Positions 1 to 10,977 of a stretch of DNA of 64,000 bases are shown in pieces. Each line of letters begins with the position of its first letter. Position 1 is the first letter of the stretch. The notes below the pieces were generated by a model. It was not told the origin of the DNA. It saw nothing but the letters and a program-made list of their open reading frames with translations, and made no database searches. The translations under genes and the position numbers were made by a program. The stretch is from Viridothelium virens (lineage: Eukaryota; Ascomycota; Dothideomycetes; Trypetheliales; Trypetheliaceae), in contig ML991808.1 of NCBI GenBank assembly GCA_010094025.1, forward strand, positions 124,001-188,000, in the 5' to 3' direction.

Positions 1-2
1 CC

Positions 3-1559
3 CCTTTTGCTCCGCATCGATCATCAATCAGCCAAGAAGAGGAGAAGCGAGAGGACGCGGCGGAGGATAGACAGCCTGACGAGTGGACGCCGAAAGGGGT
101 CATTGGGAAGGATGCTCTGCAGCTAATCAACTCAGTGGCTACGCAATCTAGTGAGAGCGCCTCTGATTCCGATACTGGAAGTGGGCTTGAGTCCTGGTGG
201 GATTGGGACTTTCCAAGGTCGGCACTAGCAGACATGAAAGCCCAGACGATTGCAATTCTTATTGCACGATTCAGTTTAGATTACAGCTCATACGGAGACT
301 TCTTCGCATCGATCCGATCTTGTCATGAGCACGCTGCAGGACCTCAGACAAATGAACCAGGGTCCTTCACGGGGAGCGGGCATCCCTCAAATGCCACAGG
401 TCGGCAATGCGGCAAACGCAAACGCAAAGGACTTCATGACGAGAATTGCGATGAGCAAGATAAAGACGAGGAAGATGACAAGGACGGCGACGAGCAGCGT
501 CGAAAACGCTCATTCGGCGTTCGTACTGAGACAGATGACGAGGAGCGCTTGCTGGCTTGTCCTTTTTACAAGAAAGACCCCATTCGACATCGGGCTTGCG
601 CAAGAAAAGTCTTGAAAGCAGTGCCGCGAGTCAAATACCATCTTCTGAGATGTCACCAACAGCCCATTCACTGCGATCGATGTTCGAAGACTTTTAACTG
701 CGAAAATGATCGTGTGGCACACGCGAGAATGACTGTACCTTGCACAGTGAGATCTGCAATCAAGTGGGACGCAATAAATGACGAACAAAAGAAGCAACTG
801 TCCAGGAGGATCTCATCCAAACAGTCGGAGCGAGACCAGTGGTTTGGCATCTACGCAATACTGTTCCCCGACGCTGAGAACGTCCCGGCATCTCCTTACC
901 TTGACCGGTTAGAATCGAGGCTTCTCCGCCAACTAGTGACCTACGCAGAGGTTGAAGGGAAAGGTATAGTGGATGAGCTCATGGTCAACTTACCGGAGAA
1001 CTTGTGGCTCGTAGAAGTTGACATTGCGGCTTTCCTGGAATCAGCCACGCAAGACTTCATTAGCCGCCTTTTTGAAAAATGGGAAGACGCTGCTCGAACC
1101 ACACTATCAAAAGGAAGTGATACGAGGGCGTCATTAATACCTCCTGAAGGCCCCTCAGTCGCGGCAGCCACAGCAACTGCTACTAACGGCTTCGAAGTTC
1201 ACCCAGACACTCACCCCATCGATACTACGCAGTCTTTACCTCTGCAACCTGTGACAACTGTTCCTGCGACTGCCGTTGCGCCACATCTCTTGAACTTCAG
1301 AGAGCCTCCGGGGTTGGTGAATTCCGATGTCCAGTGGTCTGGATCCATTGCTCGCAACGATTACCACGTGCATGCGGGTCCCTCAAACTGCGAGCAGTGG
1401 GCGTTAAACAATACTTCACAATTGGGGTCTTCTCACTTTGCTAACTTGGATTTGCTACCCAATACGACTTCTGTTTGGCCAGAACTACTGAGTATGGCGG
1501 AACCGTCTTCCGCGTATCAATACAACCGCGTCGCGGCTGGGAAGGCTTCGCAAGAGTAA
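3..1559 (+). CDS. Fungal C2H2-like zinc-finger protein, 5' end outside the window
   Basis: The frame is open from the first bases of the window and has no ATG before it, so the gene starts upstream; the GTG at 135 is not a real start. A Cys/His block encoded at about 555-760 (CPFYKKDP, then RVKYHLLRCHQQPIHCDRC, then CENDRVAHAR) matches the poorly characterised C2H2-like domain found in many fungal regulators. An acidic/basic low-complexity tract (DEQDKDEEDDKDGDEQRRKRS) precedes it. The C-terminal half is Ser/Thr/Pro-rich without recognisable domains. The 3' end is uncertain: the simple frame stops at 1559, but a GTATGG donor at 1492 and a CAG acceptor at 1580 would replace the last residues with about 50 others ending at 1735 (a helical stretch including DLMAQVEANREAI). 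DNA-binding regulation is likely by family, but no target is known. Confidence 0.7.
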   Translation, partial: PFAPHRSSISQEEEKREDAAEDRQPDEWTPKGVIGKDALQLINSVATQSSESASDSDTGSGLESWWDWDFPRSALADMKAQTIAILIARFSLDYSSYGDFFASIRSCHEHAAGPQTNEPGSFTGSGHPSNATGRQCGKRKRKGLHDENCDEQDKDEEDDKDGDEQRRKRSFGVRTETDDEERLLACPFYKKDPIRHRACARKVLKAVPRVKYHLLRCHQQPIHCDRCSKTFNCENDRVAHARMTVPCTVRSAIKWDAINDEQKKQLSRRISSKQSERDQWFGIYAILFPDAENVPASPYLDRLESRLLRQLVTYAEVEGKGIVDELMVNLPENLWLVEVDIAAFLESATQDFISRLFEKWEDAARTTLSKGSDTRASLIPPEGPSVAAATATATNGFEVHPDTHPIDTTQSLPLQPVTTVPATAVAPHLLNFREPPGLVNSDVQWSGSIARNDYHVHAGPSNCEQWALNNTSQLGSSHFANLDLLPNTTSVWPELLSMAEPSSAYQYNRVAAGKASQE

Positions 1560-1735
1560 TACAGCGCTCTGTAGGTTCAGGACAACACACGCATGGAACC
1601 ACGGATGAGATTTGCGATTTGATGGCCCAGGTAGAAGCCAACAGGGAAGCGATCCAATCGAGTATCAACATTGCGCAAAATGCTATCCATGGTGAAGTAC
1701 TTCAGACTGATGCGACGCACGCAGCGACTTCATGA

Positions 1736-3194
1736 ATCAGAGCGACCAGAATCCCCCGGACTGACGCTCAGAACTTGAAGTAAAACATGTTGCGTTCCTG
1801 GAATGCGCTGTTGAGCTCGTTGGAAAGCTGCCTGTTTGCAATAAGAAGACCGCGATGTGGTCGCTGTGGGGCCGGGTGGAATTGGTTACACGACGTGCGA
1901 GGCGCCGGGAGGAGGTGCTGGCGTACTTGGTTCCAAAACAGATGTTATGCGGGACGACAGGGGGAGCAATGGTAATAGTGCCGTGCACAGGCGAGTTGAA
2001 GGTCAAGATGAGCCTCGTAGTCGAGCGGATTTTAGACAGACGTGATAGCCGAGAACTTCTCTAGACGCTGATACAAGGTAGCTATTTTCAGCCAGCGCTT
2101 GTGTAGGCAATGGCTGCATTCAGCTGAGCAAGTCAATTATGTCGTCTGAAGACGGTAATCCGTGCAGCACTTTACGTATTGAATGAAGAGCATCAGCGGC
2201 TAGCCTCATTCGAAGAATTGTCGTGAGCAATTCTTGGGAGATAAGCCATCTCGTTAGCTATCCAGTAAATCTACGAAAATGCAGGGCGTCCATATCGACT
2301 GGATCCGTTTTTCAGAGTGCACATGATCTCTGGTTTCCGGACAGGTAGTAATTGTCTCCTTATGAGATTCTGCTGCTTTACCCACTGTTGGGTCGAAGTG
2401 CTGAGTATGGTATCGCCTCGTGTAGATTGTATGAAGCTAGAAGTCCGCTAGCTACCTCGTGCAGATTCTAGGAACGTAGGTGCGTCTGCCAAATCATCCG
2501 AAAGTAGATAGGAAGAGGACGACGCACCGTGATAAACTTGGATTGGCGTGCTCTCATACACAATGGTGATTATCCTTGTTTAAGGAAGAAATTTGTAAGA
2601 TCTCGAAGGAATACCCTCGGTGCTTCAGTATTAATTCGCCGAGAGCCTCTTGAGAATCCATCCCAAGGGTTTGAAGGATATCATCAAATGATGAGGTGGC
2701 TGTGGACATTGGACCCAGGAGGATGTTGTAGAGTACTAGTTGAACCAATGCTTAGCTGTGTCGTGCACTTAGACCATTCTCATTAAATAGCAGCGTTAAC
2801 CCATTGCTTGCTTCACCTCTATGCCAGCGTTGCTGCATGTGTTCGACGACTAGTTTGGGAAGGCTGTAACATTCGGCCTCTGTACAGAGCTGCTAAACCA
2901 GGCTCGAGAAAATAAAGCCGATGCTTTTCACAAGCCAACTTCCACTCATTCATATCTCTACCAAGCTACACATCAAGTTCTGATCCGTGAAGCTAGAAAC
3001 CACCGCCCGGGAGCAAAGGGAAACAACAGATGCCAACCGAAAAGCAAAGCCACTCAGTGAGTGTCCCTATGCGAACATGAAACGCCGGATACTGGATGCA
3101 GTGGTATATCAATGCAGCAACACAACACAACACAATGCTTCCTCGATCGCTTGCAAATCTCCCCATCCACCGAACTGAATCAGCCCCTCGATCT
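1736..3194. other. Intergenic, no convincing gene
   Basis: About 1.46 kb. Only short open frames below 90 codons occur, without family motifs or consistent splice signals. It contains the 3' flanks of the convergent C2H2-like and F-box-like genes. Confidence 0.5.
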
Positions 3195-6100
3195 TTATGC
3201 GGCGCTTTCAAGGAAAGTGAAGAATTCACCAACCCCTAGCGCCAGATCGACTTCCTCCTCGTCCAGACCTGGATCCGCGCCTTGGTCGACCGAACTTATC
3301 TCAGCATCGCCACTGCTCTCTCCTCCACTTCTCTCATCCTGGCTCACACCCACCACCACATCCTTCTTACTCGATTGCCCAGCCTTCCCAACCTTTCCCC
3401 TATTCCCAGCATGCTTCCAAATCCGCCCCTCGACCCTCTCCTCCCATTCCGACACCACCTGCATCACGGCCCCCTCCCCTCCCGGACAGAACCCAAACGT
3501 CCACATCAGCCCCTCTGGAATCCCATTCACTATCTTCCCCCCTCCTCCCGCACCCATCCACAGCCCCGGAAACCCCGGCAGTACCACATCAGAACCCGTG
3601 TCACTTCCAGATCCCGAAGCCGAAACCCGCATCTCCTGGAGCCCGTCCTCATCCGCTGCAATCGCCATAAGTGCCTGTTCGTTGCGTTTCTGCTTCCCCT
3701 GATTACCTTCGTTGTCGTCGCCGCCATCAGCGTCTCGTTGTGCCTGAGCCGTCTCTGCGCGCTGAGCCTCTTGTTCCTCGCGAAGGCGGCAGGCGGTGCG
3801 CGCGGCGGGGAGGAGAGCGCAGGAAGGACAGTGATAGCGGGCAGTGCAGGGTTGGCAGGGACATGGTAGGGAGTCGGTACGACAATGCTGGGCCTGTGGT
3901 TAGTTGCACTACACAGTGGAAGAATGATAGGATGAAAACGGAACAAAAGAGGTTGTCATCGTGAAAGAACATACCTGACACACTAAGACCCCGCAGTCCA
4001 CGCACTGATTCATCGATGCCGTACACCGCGGTCGACTGTCCCCTGGCGGCCGAAATTGCTGGCAGAAGAACTCGCCGCAGCCCTGCCATTGCACGGGATG
4101 TTGGGGATGGCCGGGGACGGGCTGTGTAGGCGCTGTGCGTCGACCACCTAGGCTTAGGGATCTTGGACGGGATGAGGAGTACGGTAGTGGCGAGAGCGCG
4201 CGTTGTGTGGACCGCGACGATTCCATCATTGGAGCATGACTTGAAGAATCCAGATTCGATGCCTTCAATTGGATGGCATCCCAGTCGACCCAGTTATTCC
4301 CCGAAAGGCCGGATCGGTTCTCGGTCCAGTCTTCACGGTTGAAACGAGCGCGCCTGACTTCCATTCTCCGCCTCTGTCTCTCGTGGTCCCGGACCCAGTC
4401 CCGTTCGGTTCGCATGTCCCGGTAGCCACATTTACGGACTTTCAAGGCGCGGAGGTCATGCTCGCGACAGATGGGACGCCTGCAAGCACGGCAGGGTATC
4501 TTCCATCGAAAGGATCGGTAGCAATCAGTACAGAGCGAACGGGGACAAGTTACTGCCGAAAGGTCGAGGGATTGCTGTTGGAGATAGGGGAGGATCGCGG
4601 GTTCAGCGTCGAGAGGTGCCGGAAGAGATGGCATATACGAGATCTGTAGAGAGGACGATGATGACGCAGTAGAGGAGCAGCTAGATGAGGAGGAATTCGA
4701 TTGTGGTGGATACGGCGAAAAAGCTCTTCGTGGATCCGGAGAGTGTCCAAGTATGCTGGGTAAAAAGTCCGAATCCATGAATTCGGAACTCGGTGGGAGA
4801 GGAGTAGCGCGTATAGCATCTGAGCCAGGTCCGGCAACGTTGGGACCAATGAAAGCAACACCACCGCCGCCGGAAAAGACAGGTTCCAGGCAACACCAAT
4901 GCATATTGAGCTTTGGAGGGGGCAATGTAGCAGGTTGAGTAGCCCCATTCGTGCTCGCAGAGTTGCTGGACGTGTCTGAATCAGAGTCGGAGCCATCGAC
5001 TTCGTGAGCCGCTTCATGAATCTGGTTTGGAGATCGGGTGACACCAGGGGCCCACCAGAAGGGTGCCTCTCCGGATTGGACCCTATGACGGGGGGAAGAA
5101 TGGGCTGAGATTGTCGACGACGAGGTAGACATATTCACCACATTCGTGTCTAGTCCTACGGCCTCGTGACTGGTCTGTCGCAGCTTGCTCCTTTGCTTGC
5201 GCGGAAGAGGTCGATCAAATGCACAGCTTGCGCATAGGGTTTTCCTACAGCCCATGCAGTGCATCTTCACGCTGCACTGTTCACAACGCTCTTGGATCTC
5301 CGCAGCGCACTGGTCGCACTTGATGCCTTCAACGAACACTTGGTGGGTTCTGCGGCCATGTGCTGGAGTCTCTTTGCCTTCTCCTCTTTGATCAGCTGTT
5401 CCAAGTGCTTCCCCAGCATATCCTTCTTCCTCTTCCCATAGCTTGCCTGCCGTAATATTGTGTGCCTCCTCCTCATTTGGCCCTATTCTATTGCTTGATC
5501 TCCACAGCCGATCGAAGGGCACCCAAACCTCCGTTGTTCCTGGCGCAGCGCGGCCTGTGTAGTAGTCCCGTCTCCTGAAACATCTTGGTCCGGGCGTTGG
5601 ACACCAAGCAGTATCTGTCCATATCCCGAGCTGGTGGCATATTTCAATCAACTCGTGTGTTGGTTCAGAGTCTGAATCTCGTCGGAGCAAAGAGGAAGGT
5701 AGATAGGCTCTCCTGCGGTGGTGCCGACATCGGTATGTGTACAAGCTTTGGAGTGCATAGCCGTTGTTCTTCGCTCGTGACATTTTGCCTGGACGCTGCA
5801 GATGTATCTGCAGAAATGGGAGAATGTGATATTTGATCGAGACATTCTTGCATCCTCGTACCGATAGATGTTGTAAGGTAGATTTGGTCTGTGGCAAGAC
5901 CATGGACATAAGAGAGACACCGTTGATAGCAGTGTTGCATAGATCCAGATTCTTCAGACGAGTTCCGAACGGAACGACGATTTGTAGTAGAAGGTCATCC
6001 ATAGCATTCTGCTTGGACTTATGGCCTCGTCCATCTGGAGAATCATTGCCTGGGGAAGCTATGGTGACAGCAGGCTGAGGTAAGCGGAATGACAGAGACC

Positions 6101-6440
6101 GCCATGCTAATGGATACTCTGCAAAGAAGGACCTGAGGTGTTTCGAGGTATGGTAGAGGTCAATAAGGGAGGGCGTAGGTAACTGCAGGACGAGTGATTC
6201 TAGTATGGGCGGATAGGAGCTAACGATTCGTTCGAAAGTTGAGAGATTCCGTGGACCGATTTCCTCGTCTATGGCTTCGAGTGAGATACTGCTGCTGCAC
6301 CCAGAGTCGGATACTCTGTCTCCTTCAGTCTGCAACGCAGACACGGTGCCTGCCATCGCCCCGTCTTGCTGCATGTGCAGCCTCCTGGCAAGCTCGTCGC
6401 CAACGAGACAATCTTGCCTCAGTAATGCGCATGGGGACAT
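3195..6440 (-). CDS. F-box/LRR-like protein with several Cys-rich zinc-binding clusters
   Basis: Two exons: 6440-3975 and 3893-3195, joined across an 81-base intron (3894-3974) with donor GTATGTT, branch CTAAC and acceptor CAG in phase 0, giving about 1,054 residues. The N-terminal part (residues ~70-215) looks like an F-box helix set (LPTPSLIDLYHTSKHLRSF) followed by leucine-rich repeat segments (LKNLDLCNTAI, LQHLSVRGCKNV). The middle and C-terminal parts have three Cys/His clusters: CDQCAAEIQERCEQC..CMGC..CASC; CTDCYRS..CRACRRPICREH; CVDCGVLVCQAQHC..CPCQPC..CPSC, the last created across the intron. Low-complexity Ser and Gly stretches separate them. I infer a substrate adaptor of an SCF ubiquitin ligase or a related zinc protein. 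I do not recognise a named orthologue. The start at 6440 is the first ATG in frame. Confidence 0.75.
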
Positions 6441-6803
6441 ACAGAAAGTCAGTCAGGTCTGGACTGCATCCTTTCAGATGCCGATCAGAGAGCGTAAGAG
6501 AAGGATTGACCGGTGTGGTGCTCCGTAATGCAGATGGTGGTGAGATGGCGAAGGACTCGCGTGCTGGCTGATCGACGCGGCCGCCAACCAAGAGGGGGCT
6601 GGTCCTTATTTGGCTTGGCTTGGCACAGCTGAGCGCCCTGTCAAAAAACCTAATTCCGCCTTATGAAAATTGGCTGGTGCCTGCCAATTTTTTTTTGGTA
6701 CAACTGCCACTTTGAGATGCTGGTTGCACAACTTATTTGACATGACTCGCATCCCAACGGTTTTCCATATTCGTACAGTCCTGTGCGACAGACGTCTAAA
6801 ACC
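6441..6803. promoter_or_regulatory. Short spacer: F-box-like gene promoter and DPH2 3' flank
   Basis: 363 bases between two genes on the same (minus) strand. It contains a T-rich run near 6690 and GGCTTGGCTTGGC direct repeats near 6610. No clear TATA box was seen. Confidence 0.4.
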
Positions 6804-8579
6804 CTATTTCCGTAGATCGTCATCGCCCACAGTGTAACCTCTAGCTAACCCTTTCCTGCCCTCTTCGACCGTTGCTCCGTCCTCTTGGTACCCAATCTCG
6901 AAGTCACTGCCTAATCCCTGCCACGTCCTCATCGATCGCAGAAATTCCGCGCCCGGGGAAGCCTCACCACCAATCCGTGCGACATCGCCAGTTGCGCGTT
7001 TGATGAGTGCGTTTGCCGCGTGACCATTGCCCCGTTTGGTCCCCCGATTAGAAGCCTTGTTTGATGACATCTCCACTGGCCGAGCACTTGATATATACCT
7101 CCCAGTCCGAAGATCAAACTCCGGCGGTGCCGACTCTTCTTCAGACCCCGAATCCCTGTCTTCATCTCCATCCTCACCGCCATCGCCATCATCCTCACCT
7201 TCAACACCTCCATCTCTCTCTTCCCCCCCACCCATCCCCTTCTCCTCTCCCACCCCCTCAAAACCCCCCTTCCACTCTCCACCCCACACCCTCTGCGCCT
7301 CCCCCCTGAACGCCACCTCCAACTCAAACGGCGTCACCATCGGCCTCCAATACCTCCCACCTCCCCCCTCCCCACTCTTCATATCCACCAGCCCACTCTC
7401 CCAACACCCTACCACCACCCACGCCCCCACCTCGGCGAAATTCGCTACCTTCGCCGCGTTCACCTTCCCCACCACAACAGTATACGACTTCTTGCCGACG
7501 TCGGCGATCAGCTGTCGGATGCGCTGCAGTGCGGGGAGGTAGGCGCGCACGGAGAGGGTGCCGATGAGGATGCCGATGATGGGGACGGAGGGGAGCGTGC
7601 AGAGGAGGGCGTAGCGGCGGCGGAGGAGCGGGGTGGTGGTTGCTGGGGCGAGAGGTTGCGGGTTGGTGGTCTCGTTGCGGGAGGGAGGGCGGGTGCTGGG
7701 AAGGGAGAACGCGGAGGACGAGTTGGTTGGGTAGATGTAGATGGATTCGAAGCGGGAGGAGAGGGTGAGCAGGAGGGAGGTGGGGGGCTCGGAGATGTGG
7801 AATAGGCTGTAGGGGTGGAGCTTGTCGGCGTCTTGTTTGATGTCGTTCGGCACGGTTCGGTTTGGGAGTAAGGAGGACGGGTCGTGGATGATTGATGGGG
7901 CGAAGATGTTTGTATATCCTTCGTCTTGAAGTAATCCGTATAGCTGTTGTAGGTGATGGGAATATGGGATATCTGCCATGAGCACAATCTTTTTGTCCCG
8001 CTCTGGATATGTCTGGATGAACGTATCCGTTGTGGCCTCCAGGTCTAACGCCTTGCTGGTGAAGACATATATTACTGGCAAACGTGATGTTGGACTCAGA
8101 CAAGCTCTGCCGTAATGTACTACAACATCAGCATCAACGTGCTCCGCGGCAATTTCATCTACGCAGCATGCTCCATACGAAGTATCTGCTAAGATGTAAA
8201 CTTTTTCCGGAAGATCCTCTGAAGCTATGCCTAGTTTTCCCATATAGTTCACTAGATTTCTACCAGAATCGTGATTTTCTATGCCATCCTCGGATGATGA
8301 ATGAGATATCTTCCGTCTTTTCCTGGCATCTTCCAGTCCGTGACTCAATGCTTCGAATACTCTTGGTGCATCCACTAGCATTTCATCTGGAAATTGTAGC
8401 GCGATTCTCTTCCATCCACCAACCGTGATTTCATTGATCGTCCTATGGATCTCATACTGAGAGTGAAGCTGCTCATCAGAAAGCTTTGGAAGGCTCTGAA
8501 CATCGATGAAGGGCGTAGGATCCCCGAATACATGCGTATCTGGAGTAGATAAAATAGGCGCGACCTTTGTTGCGCTCAT
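6804..8579 (-). CDS. DPH2: Diphthamide biosynthesis protein 2
   Basis: Single exon, 591 residues, ATG start. Dph2 pairs with Dph1 in the non-canonical radical-SAM [4Fe-4S] enzyme that moves the 3-amino-3-carboxypropyl group of SAM to a histidine of elongation factor 2, the first step of diphthamide synthesis in the cytosol. Family signatures: GGWKRIALQFPDEMLVDAP; ILADTSYGACCVDEIAAEH; VVHYGRACLSPTSRLPVIYVF; PIIGILIGTLSVRAY; VGKVNAAKVANFAEVG; and VVVGCWESGLVD. Cys138/139, Cys160 and the Cys of GCWESG are in the positions used by the three-domain Dph fold. An acidic Gly/Glu/Asp insert (about residues 455-505) lies before the C-terminal DLRTGRYIS motif. It is encoded by a strongly strand-asymmetric purine-rich tract (pyrimidines on the plus strand, 7140-7400). 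Such inserts are common in fungal homologues and probably disordered. Confidence 0.93.
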   Translation of the reverse strand: MSATKVAPILSTPDTHVFGDPTPFIDVQSLPKLSDEQLHSQYEIHRTINEITVGGWKRIALQFPDEMLVDAPRVFEALSHGLEDARKRRKISHSSSEDGIENHDSGRNLVNYMGKLGIASEDLPEKVYILADTSYGACCVDEIAAEHVDADVVVHYGRACLSPTSRLPVIYVFTSKALDLEATTDTFIQTYPERDKKIVLMADIPYSHHLQQLYGLLQDEGYTNIFAPSIIHDPSSLLPNRTVPNDIKQDADKLHPYSLFHISEPPTSLLLTLSSRFESIYIYPTNSSSAFSLPSTRPPSRNETTNPQPLAPATTTPLLRRRYALLCTLPSVPIIGILIGTLSVRAYLPALQRIRQLIADVGKKSYTVVVGKVNAAKVANFAEVGAWVVVGCWESGLVDMKSGEGGGGRYWRPMVTPFELEVAFRGEAQRVWGGEWKGGFEGVGEEKGMGGGEERDGGVEGEDDGDGGEDGDEDRDSGSEEESAPPEFDLRTGRYISSARPVEMSSNKASNRGTKRGNGHAANALIKRATGDVARIGGEASPGAEFLRSMRTWQGLGSDFEIGYQEDGATVEEGRKGLARGYTVGDDDLRK

Positions 8580-8859
8580 CGTCTACTGAGCATTAGCCCC
8601 CGAAGCAAAGTACGCCGAGAGATGAGGTCGGTCTCGCTCTTTGTGTTGAAAATGGTGGATAGTGGGGCAAGTCCAACAAAAAAAGCCGACGTAATGGAGG
8701 GGTTCCAAAGCGTTACCCACTTCGCAGGTAGGTAGGTAGATTTTCTTGAAGACATCAAAGCTCAAGTTGCTATTAGTGCTCCTTTCTATGTACAAGTCTC
8801 GCGTCTCCATGATGGCCAACGCCGCAATTTTGCTCAAGGGCTCGGCTTTATGCATTCCA
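8580..8859. promoter_or_regulatory. DPH2 promoter / permease 3' flank
   Basis: 280 bases between the DPH2 start and the end of the next gene on the same strand; no open frame with family similarity. Confidence 0.35.
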
Positions 8860-10179
8860 CTAGATGGCCACTTTGACAGGAATTCCTCTCCTTCCAGCCC
8901 TTCTACTTGCTTGCGCTGCGTGTAGACCCCTCTTAGTCACCGGATTGTCGTCAAAACTACCCGGCCCAAAGTCTGGTGTACCGCCCAAAGTCCCGAATAT
9001 GTCGCCTATATAGTTTGTAGCATTAACACTCTTGGCGAAAGTAGTATTCCATCCATCGATGATTCCTTCTACAACCTTCACACCCGCTAGGTAAATATTT
9101 TCTAGTGAAGGGTTATAGCCACCTTGGTCTGCATAGAATAGATTGTATTGGGGGGACTCGCCAGGATATGGACGATCAAAGTCGGACGCTGTCCGCATGA
9201 CGATAATTCGACCGAAGTCCACTAAGCCAGCTTTCGCTCCACGTAGCATGGCCTCAAGTGAAGCGTTGTCCTCTTGAGCTGTGGTACAATACACTCCCGA
9301 TCCATTTGTTATCAGGGAGGTGTAGTTCCCAAATGCCTCGCCCAGAAGCGCACCACTATAGTATACATCCGAGGTTGCGACATCGCACTCGACCACGCTT
9401 GGTGCTTGTGCACCAGCAGCGTATGCAGGAGATGTGGCATAATGGGCACGATATGCAACAGCGTCTGCTGAATCATTGAGAGTAGCTGTACGCGCAAAGT
9501 TGACGGCGAGGCTGCGAAGCGCGGTATTGACCTCGAAGACTTCGGTACCGTAAATGGCAGAAGGATATTGGCTAGGCGCGGTACTCCCTTGGGGGACGTA
9601 GCCCGTGGAGAAGTTGGCTGGGATCTCTCGCGCATCGAATTCGTACTGTAACGCCACTTGGACGGCGTATCGTGCGAAGGTGACTGAAGCGAGCGTGGCC
9701 ACTTCAGGATTGACACCAGCAATGCCAGCAATCAGAAAGTATGTGGTTTGAAGGTCGAACTTAGGAGAGAGGAGCAACGAGGTAATAGTCGTAGCCGCAT
9801 TGATTTCTGCGCGGAATTGTCTGTCAGCACCATCACGGACCATAATTTAATTTTTGACCTTAGTATAGGACGTACCGCTCTCTCCAGTCACCAATTGGCA
9901 GATCTCCCCATCAGCCGTGCAGTGCGCATCCGGATAAAGTGGCGAGAATCCAGTCACGGAAATATTCTGTGCAAGAACATTGAATTCGGGAATGCCGTAC
10001 CAAGCTTCACCTTCAGGTTCGAACATGTCAATGATGAAGACTTTGGGCTTTATACAGTCCGAGTTTCTTGCCTCTATGGCTTGTGCTGCATTGTGCGCTG
10101 CGAAGGGATTTCCCAGTGAGAAAGTCGGTAGGAAGAGCAAAGCAGGGAGGACCTGGCAGACAGCAGAATCGAGACGCAT
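8860..10179 (-). CDS. Purine nucleoside permease (NUP family)
   Basis: Two exons, 10179-9876 and 9806-8860, joined by a 69-base intron (9807-9875; donor GTACGT, acceptor GCGCAG). The join recreates the family motif TGESEINAATTITSLLLSP, which fixes the acceptor; the alternative CAG at 9821 is out of frame. The product is about 416 residues. A hydrophobic N-terminus (LPALLFLPTFSLG) looks like a signal peptide or anchor. Other NUP hallmarks: PKVFIIDMFEPEGEAWYG, TYFLIAGIAGVNPEVATLAS, ARYAVQVALQYEFDAREIP and the MRTASDFDRPYPGE segment. The family was named for Candida albicans NUP, which carries adenosine and guanosine; its fold also relates to nucleoside phosphorylases, so transport is by family assignment, not shown here. 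Confidence 0.88.
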
Positions 10180-10977
10180 TTTGACCAGAACAAGGACCTA
10201 CTTGAGCTCCCAGAATTGAATTGAAGAACTACTTCGAGGAGAGCAGGTAGGGAAGCTCCAGCGCAGGACACGAGAAAGGTCCGTCAAGGTAGCTCCATAT
10301 CTTATGGGAAGCAGGGGAGCTTTTAGAGTTGATTGAGGAGCTTGCCTACGAGCGCGGTGATCTCCGGGCTGATCCATCTGCAGGAACGCCAATAGCATCG
10401 TGATATGCTTGGCAATAATGGCATTGCTAAGATAACACAGTCTGCGAGGCGATCCAGAAGGCTGCTTATCTCTAGGGCCATTCCTGGTTCTGAGGTCACC
10501 GTGCGGCGTGCAAGTTGGGCTGAGAATCCGGTGATCCGGGCTGTATTAGTTGGGGTAGCTGCCCCGTGTGGTTAGGTGTATGATAGCTAACCTTGCATCG
10601 CATTAGTTGGAATGCGACTCGTCCTCAGCAAAATTTCCAGAGCACCGTCCACACCGCATTAGTTTTATGAATGACTAGCTATAAAGTGAGCGGTCGTGCA
10701 ATGTTTTTCCGTGTGGGCGTTTATATTCGAGTCAGAGCGAAGTTCCTGCTCAGCCTCTTTGCTCATACTCTCACAAAATGGCTGATATTCTGCCCCACCG
10801 AGGGATAGTGGAGGGATCCATGGTCGCTAGGGTTCAGTCTCAGGAACACTAGGTAAGCGAGGTAGCGCAATCCCTGACGAAATTTCGGGAAATGACATGC
10901 ACCAACATGGGAGCGATGACGACATAAGAGCGAAGCATTGAGAGATACTTCTGACTACTGAGTAGAAGTACACGAGA
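10180..10977. promoter_or_regulatory. Intergenic region upstream of the permease gene
   Basis: About 0.8 kb between the NUP start and the IKS1 stop, both on the minus strand. It contains a repeated GCATTAGTT word (about 10600 and 10657) but no gene-like frame. Confidence 0.35.

Noticed and set aside
2529-2786. Short overlapping frames on both strands as a small gene
   Set aside because: No motif, no splice sites and no neighbour context to support either.
7027-7542. Plus-strand Ser/Pro-rich frame antisense to DPH2
   Set aside because: Shadow of the purine-rich insert in DPH2.
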